The notes beneath the pieces were generated by a model, which saw only the letters and a list, made by a program, of their open reading frames with translations, did no database searches and had not been told where the DNA came from. The translations under genes were made by a program, and so were the position numbers. Positions 56,655 to 64,000 of a stretch of DNA of 64,000 bases are shown here, one piece after another (the stretch's first letter is position 1; each line of letters begins with the position of its first letter). The stretch is from Phoma sp. XZ068 (lineage: Eukaryota; Ascomycota; Dothideomycetes; Pleosporales; Didymellaceae): positions 1,240,001 through 1,304,000 of the forward strand of contig RBKR01000002.1 of assembly GCA_004835665.1 (NCBI GenBank). Reading direction: 5' to 3'.

Positions 56655-57753
56655 ATGCCTGTGAGCGCCCAATGCACCTTCCCTCTGCGGTCCCGTGACT
56701 AATGCGCTGCAGCTCGTCCTCATTTCAGGTGCGCTTTACTTTTGTGCATGTGGCAGAAACAATAACCTGACCCGACGCTAGGATATCCGTCCGCGGGAAA
56801 AACAACGCGAGCCCTCCAATTCAAGGAGTATTGCGAGGCCAAAATTGCCGGCAACAGTACCGATGCGCGCGCCAGCCGACTGAAGGTGCATCTCATCAAC
56901 GATCAGACGCTGGGTGTCTCGCGCTCTGTCTATCACACTGCCAGGGCCGAAAAAGATGCGCGTGCGGAGGAATATTCTGCCGTAAAGAGAGTGCTCTCGC
57001 GCGATGACATCGTAATCGCCGATGGTATGAACTACATCAAGGGCTTCCGCTACCAACTGTACTGCGAAGCAAAGGCTGTATCGACGCCTAGCTGTGTGGT
57101 CAGTAGCACCGTTTTGTCTACGACGTGGGAGCAGCACCGCTGACAATCCTAGAGGTGCACATAGGTACACCCGCCGACAAATGTCGCGAGATCAACACCA
57201 CGCTCCTGGCCGATAAGGACAAAGATGGAGGCTACGAAGAGGAAGACTTCGAGAACCTCATTTTCCGATACGAGGAGCCGAACGGGATGACCCGGTGGGA
57301 CAGCCCTCTGTTCATCGTGGTGCAAGAAGACGAAACTGCTTGGTGTGACCAGGTCTGGGACGCCCTTGTAGGCAGTGACGGGAAGGCTAAAGTTGTCAGA
57401 CCTCACCAGGCGACAGTGCTGGTACGTACCTCGATATTTGGGTGAAGGTCATAGCTAACCATCTCTAGAAACCTGCGACCGAGCAGAACTACCTCTACGA
57501 GCTCGATAAAACCACGTCCGACATCGTCACTCAGATAACGACCTACCAAAAGGACCATGCAGGGGAGGGAGGCGGACAGATAACGGTCCAAGACGTTGAG
57601 AGACCTCTGGACCTTCCTGCGACGCCAATGACCCTGCCGCAGCTACAGCGCTTACGCCGCCAATTCATTACCATGAACCGATCGCACAGCTTTTCGAAAG
57701 CACGAATAAGGGAAGTCTTCGTTGACTTCCTCAACAGCGAGTTCTTGCGCTAG
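56655..57753 (+). CDS. kti12: Elongator-associated P-loop protein Kti12
   Basis: Spliced model: join(56655..56660, 56713..56728, 56782..57098, 57155..57421, 57469..57753), 296 aa. The first two coding exons are only 6 and 16 nt; together with exon 3 they read MPLVLISGYPSAGKTTRALQ, placing Walker A at residues 8-15. All four introns are GT-AG and in phase. Other markers are LINDQTLGVSRSVYH, DDIVIADGMNYIKGFRYQLY, CVVHIGTPADKCREIN and RWDSPLFIVV. Kti12 is related to the kinase PSTK and binds tRNA; it is needed for Elongator to modify wobble uridines (mcm5/ncm5) in the cytoplasm, and its loss gives zymocin resistance in yeast. Length and motifs match the family. Automated calls that start at the first long open exon would lose the P-loop. 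Confidence 0.93.
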
Positions 57754-59613
57754 AGAAGCGACGACGTTGGCCAGACTACGCACAATCTGGTCCGTTTCAC
57801 TGCATTTAGATGCATGGACCTGCGGACCCAAGGTTATCTTCCACTCCACCGAGACACAGCCTTACCACCATTCGCGGATACAGACGGTCTGAGGCTCAAC
57901 TTGCATTGCATCCCTGCCGCCGAAGTACGAGGCTTAGGACAGTCGTTGTGTGGTTATGAAGATCATCCGACTTCCTCCGCTGTCCTGATACGATTCAGCC
58001 GCGAAGTACAACAGATTGCGTCGATGCTACTGCGGCGGCAGTTTCAGCATCGAACGGCATGGCGTGATATGTCGGTGCTCCTCTGGTGGCCTTGCATGTC
58101 GAGCATCTAGGCTCGCCGCCACGTACAGCCCGACATCATCAACGAAGCGGTTCCGCAAGCGCAGATGTGGCTGCTGAGAAGGGACAAGATGTACACTTGA
58201 TTGGAGACAACAAACAAGCAAAAATGAGTGTCACAGGGATCACGTACCAATGAAACATCACATTCTAGCGATTATTTTCCCTGCCTGCATTGCGCCGTGA
58301 TACATGCACCTCCAACGCTCCAGATTTTCGCGTGGGTGAGTTTTGCGCTCGAATCTAATAATACTGTGCCTCTTACACATCCCTCCTATAAAATCGATAG
58401 CAAACAATAATTCACCCAACCACATATTATCCTCACACACCCCTGACCTACCCCTTCCCCTTCTCACGCGCGCGCTTTCCCCTTCCATCCCATCATGCGC
58501 AACACCATGTGCGATGGCGATATCCACATTGCCCCCAGTCCTTCCACAAACATTGCGTCAGCCCACCCCCCGCAGATCGGCCCACGTGCGCCACCACTCC
58601 ACATCTGGGGAACGCTAGTCCCGATCTAGATGTTAGTGGGGCGAGCAGGCGTGGGATGCGGTGGGCACGGGCAAAGTTCCGCTGCTCCGAAGGGGCAGGT
58701 GTCGCGGCTGCGGAAACTAGGAGTGCTGTTATCTGGGTGTGGTGTTGCGGCTGATGAGTTTGTGGAGCGAAGGGAGGGGAGAGCTGTGTTGGGGTAGAGG
58801 GAGGACGAGGTGTGAAGACCAGGCGCGTGGGAAGAGGTGTGGTAGAGTCGGTTGATGGACAGATGTGAATATTACGCTGTAAGCGCGCAGTATGGTCACG
58901 TTTCATAGGCATACCCACATCATATGCAATGCTTAGTATCGTACATCGTACGTGCTCGGCACTTCCTCATCCTTTTTCAGTGCTGCCGGATTGCTCCCGG
59001 ATGCGCACCTGCCCCTCATCCATGCGCGACTCAGTCCGCGATCACTATTCCCGGCACCGACCACAGACTCGTGGCTGGTGAGGAAACCCGGGGGGTGCGT
59101 CACTGCGGGGACAAAGAGTGAGCTTAGGCTTGTTAGCTGGGCTTGGGGCGCTTGAGACTTGATGCGTGGTGGTGATGGTTGGCGTCATAGACTGCCAAGT
59201 GGCTGCGCAGGCTGCGCACCAGGATCTTCGTCGACCTGGTTGCTGGGAGAGCTGAGGTCTGAGACCGTTTGGGGAGCTGAGTGCGAATTGGATCACAGTG
59301 TTTCTTGGAATATGCTTTGGTGTGGGAAGATATCGAGAGATCAGTTCAAATTATTGTTCATAGACCGTAATTTTGGTTGCAAAGAAAAGCAAACAAGTAG
59401 CTCTAAGTCATGTACTGAGACAGTAGAAAGATCAAAACATCATCCCTACATAGAATCGCGTGACATCTCGCTCTTGCGAGGTAGGTGGTATCTCAAGTCA
59501 AGTCAAACGAAAGAACAGTTCAAGAACAACCCAGTCCATCTGGATCAACAGCTCCTCAGCCCAAACTCCAGTATCCCAAATCCAATCCAAAGTCGTCAAG
59601 TGCCTCATTATTC
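57754..59613. other. Gene-poor intergenic region, 1.9 kb
   Basis: Between KTI12 and the 3' end of the FacB-like gene. Open frames at 58493-58918 (minus) and 58343-58754 (plus) are Pro/Ser/Arg-rich, overlap each other and show no motif. I call none. Confidence 0.45.
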
Positions 59614-62465
59614 TCATAGGCCAAAGTTGCCGTCGAGTCCTGCCAATCCGGTTGGTGTGCTCATATCGGGAATCATTATGCCAGCGTACATCCTATCGCT
59701 GCCCGGGGTGCCAAACTCGCAAGAGTTGCTGCTAAATTCCTCTCCACTGGTCAGGCTTTCGTCGCTGAAACTGAGTACGCTCTGTGGAGGGGCTGCGGTT
59801 CCGTAGCTGTTCCAGTCCCAGGCTTCAGGAGACCAGTTGGCGCTGCTTTCGGTAGCATCAGAAGTAGCAACCGGGACGTCTAGAAGTGCCTCTGCCGGTT
59901 GGCCGCCGTATATGTTGTCGTAGATATTGGTTTGTCCACCATCCAATGAGCCGAGTAGGCGCTCCCAATCGGAAGTTGACACTTCAGATTTTACATTCGT
60001 GAGACCGAGAGAGTAGTTCGATAAAGCGTCATTGTTGAACGAGAGGAAGTCAATGTTCCGTTGTGCAGTAGGCGTTGGGTTGGGACGGCGTTTGTTTGGC
60101 ATGGAGAGAGAAGCGCGGTTATTCGTTGGCGGGCTCATGGTGGGTTCCGATCGTGCCAGATGTGGTTCGGAGCTAATAGACGAAAGGCTTGTCGAGGATG
60201 GGTTCCCATGCATACCGACGTTGGGCGAAATAATTGGCAGAGTGGCACGTCGAGCCTCGTGCATGTCCTCACGGCCAGCCTTCATAGCACCGGGAGAAAA
60301 TCGAGCAGCAATGGCCTTGAGTGTTTTCTGTGTCGCGCGTAAGGTATCCATAGGTGCGCCCATGCTGCCTTCTGAATTATGGCGGGAAAGTGTAGGGCCA
60401 GCCGCTCGAGGAACCGCGATCATCGAACATCCGGTGCGGCTTAATAAGTGTTAGTATGTTATACGAATTGAGAGGCTTCAGATCAACGTACCGGAACTCC
60501 ATAGAGCCAGCTGCAGAGCCACGCTCAAGCATGTCCATAACGGAACAGATGAGGCGGTTGCAATCCTTGATCAGTTTGCCATCACGGGCAAGATTGAGGG
60601 TCTGGAAAAGTAGACCAAATCCTGCCTGGACAAGGACCTCGTTGCGGTTGAGGCAGAAGGAGAAGCTGAGCTTGCGCTCGTCAAGAAGTTGCACAATCTG
60701 CACAATATGCTTGCAAGCATCACCAACGGCAACAAGTGCAGAATAGCCCTTGTCACCAAGGTCGGCGACAACGATGGGGCGGTAGATAAGAGATTGGATA
60801 TGGTAGTACGCCAGAGACTACACCTAGTTAGTAACAATAGACAGGAACACATTTGCGGGGCGGCTTACTAGAACGGGCGCTCTGCTACTTGTTACGTTCG
60901 TGCTGGGCTTGTCTTGTGCGAAGGTCAACCTGAGATGTGGAGCCAGATTGTTCTGCCATTCCTCAAGTTCATCGGTCAGGGAGGCCACAGTACGGAACGA
61001 GATGTCGTGCGTCGATGAAGTCGGGTATAACTCGGTCAAAGCCCTGGAGAGAATGCGAGAGAGGCGGAAGAGGGCCAATGCACTCGAAAGTTTGGTCGAC
61101 TCGCCGGGCAGAGTCGGCAGGAACCCTTTCTCTGTGACGTACTCGTCATCTGCATCAACTGGATACTCGCAGTGCACATCCTCTTCTCTGACCAGTCTGG
61201 GGAGACCAAGGTGTGCAGCAGACAAACTAGTTGAGTTAGCGATCGGTGAGTTGACAATCAGCCCAAAAGTTCTTACCAATCAACGGTGTACAGCGACCAA
61301 AACACTTTCTTCCTTGTTTCACTAGTGAGCGCACCGAGTGCGAAGCGTTTCTGTGATTGATGCAAGCCAAGACGTTGTGACAGACCGACAGCCAGGCCCT
61401 TGTACTTGAGCACGCGAGAGTAGTCACCCTTTAGGAGACAGTAGATTTGGGCAAGGACCAAGCACTGTAGTGTCGCAAGATCGTTGTCCATCAAGAAGGT
61501 GTCAATGGCACCTTGCCACTGAGCCTCAAATGACGCAACGTCTTCGCCATCGCGTGACTTCTTCGGGGTCAGTAAAGTGATTGCCATAGGGTGGAGAATA
61601 CCTACGTCGCTGGATAGAGCAGCTATACCAAAGCACAAATTGAGTTTCGCAATGGATTTCCTATCGTGAATGTCTTCAGGGCTGGAAACGTACTGCTCAT
61701 ACAAGCCAAGGAAGGTTGGCCGATGAAGGACCGGAAATAAGGGCGCCCACTCCTGGAAGAAAATGTTGATCATCTGGTCAGACACCAGACGAGGCGGAGC
61801 CTTGAACGAGACTGTGCGCTTTGTGGGGAGTACAGAAGCTTTGGCTCCTACCTCAAAGAAGGCATTTGAGTTGATGTCTGTGCTAAGTCGGCCGGTCTCT
61901 TGCGCTTTCTGTTTGAATGCCTCTGCGATATGTTAGATTGGTCGTGGAGTACCGGTAGGGACATGATCATACCAACGAAGGTTCGTCCACTTGAACTGCC
62001 AACAAAATACGAGTCGCTGTTCTCCTCGTCTACGAGCAGTGGAGGCTGCTGCACCTTGAAGGTGTCGTCTTTCTCTTGTGACTCTTCTCTAACATCTGAA
62101 GTGGGTGGTGAATGTACGGATGGTCGTCGTCCGTTTGAAAATCCTTGGGGAGAGTGCGAGTGGATTCGCGAGAGCATGTCGATCTTCTCATCCTTTTCAT
62201 CGAGCAGCTCCTTCAGCTCACGAACCTCGCCTTCCAACAGTCGTACTCGCTCCTCGAGCGACTCTGTGTAACCTCTGGGAAATGCTCGACGGCTGAGTTT
62301 GTCGCTAGTCTTGCATTCGAAGCCGACGTTAGTGCACTGTGTGCAGCTCGGCCGAATGCCGTCACAGCGGATCTTTTTGGAACGGCATCGATCACAGGCT
62401 TGCGCAATGCGGGACTGGCAGCTCGATCCGACCTTGATAACTTTCATAGGTAATATTCCAGGCAT
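59614..62465 (-). CDS. facB: Acetate/gluconeogenesis regulator of the FacB/Cat8 family
   Basis: Spliced model: complement(join(59614..60439, 60492..60817, 60869..61226, 61277..61922, 61973..62465)), 882 aa; four introns of 50-52 bp, all GT-AG and in phase. The start is MPGILPMKVIKVG (ATG 62465); an in-frame upstream ATG at 62561 is less likely. The Zn2Cys6 cluster is C24-x2-C27-x6-C34-x6-C41-x2-C44-x6-C51 (AQACDRCRSKKIRCDGI), then a linker and leucine-rich coiled coil (ESLEERVRLLEGEVRELKEL, about 70-102). A fungal_trans domain follows (WAPLFPVLHRPTFLGLYEQY, YTVDCLSAAHLGLPR) and an acidic Ser-rich C-terminus. The DNA-binding region matches Aspergillus FacB and yeast Cat8, which activate acetyl-CoA synthase, glyoxylate-cycle and gluconeogenic genes on C2 carbon sources. 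Length is close to A. nidulans FacB. Confidence 0.92.
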
Positions 62466-64000
62466 GTTGGCGGTGACTTTGTTTTGCGACGTTATCGATT
62501 GGTCGTGCTGTTTCGCTGGGAATGGCGGGCCCACAAGGGGATCACTGACAGAACGTGGCACAAGCCGTCAGCATCCGAGTCCTTGGGTACGGGGTGAAAA
62601 ATGCGTGCGCGTTCGTTGTAGTCGTGGTTGCAGTAAAAGTCCGGTCGTGTCGACGTTGCAAACGGGTGCGAGAAGGGTGACTGTGCGGAGGGTGCGGGCG
62701 AGTTTAGTAGAGTGCGCGGAGGAAGGGACGGCTGGCGCAGATGTAAGCTGTTGGTCTGTGTCTGCCCTAAACTAGTGGGTTCCGGGGTCGGTGCCGGGGG
62801 TAACTAAAACTCAATTTGCGGAGACCCCGGCCAACTGGGGCGGTAGGTCCCATCTATGCACAGAAGGAACGAGCAGCGCATCACTGGTCCGAAGCTTTTT
62901 CGTCTGTTGCGTGCCGCTATACCTCAAACACACAGTCGATCAATCTGCGGGGGATAAGATGTGTGGCCTCAGCCTGCAGCGATCGCTTCAAGCGACAGGT
63001 GCTTGACAGCGAGACTATCCGTAGCCATTTGCGGGGTGGTTTTCACGATGCGACACGCCAGCTATGGACGCCAGCCCGATTGCTGGAATTGCCCGCGCTG
63101 AGGCTGCCTCACTTGCGTCGAGTCGTCTTAAAGTCTTGACCTGCGTTCAAACCCAACGCATCAATCCATACTGCTGGGTCTGCGTCGTCGCTTGCGTATG
63201 TGGCAGGTAGGTTGTGTTCTGAGTATCACTCGTAGCCTTGGCAACCAGACGACGTAAGAACGCCATTTGTTGCCTCCAGCATCTCTGAATCTTCTACAAG
63301 CTGCCAGTCTTCAACGTATTCAGCCTTTCACCCCGTGGTGTGTTGGCCACAGAGCTGCGGTCTAGCCTGTTCATCAGCCACCAATCTTCCAGAAGCGAGA
63401 ACTTGGCAAGGCGAACATGACGAGTTTGGCTGTCCCAGCATAAGGCTACGATCTGTCATTTGCGTCAAACCGCTCAGGGTCTACGGATGAGGGATACTTG
63501 TCTAGTCAGCGTACTGATTGGGCAAGGCTGCCCTCTTCCGGGTAGGGCCAAGCCTTCAGACCTGGGGTTGAACGCCCGGGGATACCGGCAACCATTGCGA
63601 CCGTTCGGGGCATCTGGGTGTTAGTATGCACGCGTCGCCATCGCTATATTGCTTTGGGCTGAATCTATTGGGTCGTGTGACCGTGATGCCTCCAGTATGC
63701 AAGTCACATCTATCCAAGTACTGTATTGTCAGATCAAAAAGTGATAGACTTTGTGGTACCGTTTATTGCTACGTCATGCAACAAAACGAGAATTGAGGGG
63801 AAGACAGGCATGGAATTGGAATAAAGCCTCCATCTGATATCGCTGTTCCTTGCAGTTGCTCCTTTGGCAAGGGTGCGAGGATCAGAGATGGTGCTGATCG
63901 AACTCACATAGCCAATAGCTCGGCATTCGTACAGCCCCTTCCTAGTGATCATGCAGGGTATGCAAAGTTATGCAAAGCTAGATTGCCATGTGTGACTCTG
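62466..64000. other. Upstream region of FacB-like gene and empty right end
   Basis: About 1.5 kb with the FacB-like promoter proximal to 62465. Short frames at 62299-62775, 62816-63139 and 63734-63952 have no recognisable features. No tRNA or repeat seen. Confidence 0.45.

Noticed and set aside
1..64000. CRISPR arrays, phage genes, or a secondary-metabolite backbone enzyme
   Set aside because: None present: no regularly spaced repeats, and no polyketide synthase, peptide synthetase or terpene cyclase motifs.

Overview
The window looks like nuclear DNA of a filamentous ascomycete (Pezizomycotina; a Dothideomycete is my guess, made on protein flavour only). The signs are many short GT-AG introns (mostly 46-110 bp, several with TACTAAC or CTAAC branch sites), fungal-only protein families (FacB/Cat8-type regulator, fungal_trans domains, Zn2Cys6 clusters, Tom22/Tom40, a DUF1749 hydrolase), and genes on both strands at about one per 2-3 kb. 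I see no bacterial, phage, plasmid or CRISPR features. Most gene models below were spliced by hand and each was checked for reading phase.

Layout. 0-6 kb: a GH78-type alpha-L-rhamnosidase cut by the left edge, then PFK-2/FBPase-2 divergent from TOM40. 6-14 kb: TOM22 (tail-to-tail with TOM40), a PIF1 helicase, and a three-RRM Pub1/TIA-1-type RNA-binding protein. 14.8-16 kb: an acidic protein of unknown function. 16-20.6 kb is gene-poor. 20.6-24.1 kb: a large C2H2 plus fungal_trans regulator. 24.1-30.1 kb is a 6 kb stretch with no gene I can support. 30.1-31.7 kb: two head-to-head small proteins that end in the same zinc-ribbon spacing. 32.7-33.5 kb: a free methionine-(R)-sulfoxide reductase (fRMsr) split into five coding exons. 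34.2 kb: tRNA-Arg(CCT). 34.7-37.4 kb: a Ybp1/Ybp2 (DUF1760) protein divergent from LSM3. 38.6-40.6 kb: a B-type cyclin. 43-45.5 kb: a Zn2Cys6 regulator with an N-terminal ubiquitin/PB1-like segment. 46.5-48.7 kb: a Cyk3-like transglutaminase-domain protein. 49.3-51.7 kb: EDC3. 52.3-53.4 kb: a DUF1749 alpha/beta hydrolase. 53.7-56.1 kb: three small fungal proteins, one visible only after splicing. 56.7-57.8 kb: KTI12. 59.6-62.5 kb: the FacB/Cat8 acetate regulator. The right end is empty.

The genes are mainly housekeeping: mitochondrial import, glycolytic control, mRNA fate, cell cycle, tRNA modification and redox repair. They do not form an obvious operon-like or secondary-metabolite cluster. 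The functional links I can see are the adjacent TOM40/TOM22 pair and the head-to-head zinc-ribbon pair. Other points of interest are the extremely small coding exons (3, 5, 6, 12, 14 and 16 nt) that hide gene starts in fRMsr, KTI12, PFK-2 and cyclin B, the loss of the catalytic histidine in the FBPase-2 domain, and a probable two-start mitochondrial/nuclear arrangement in PIF1.
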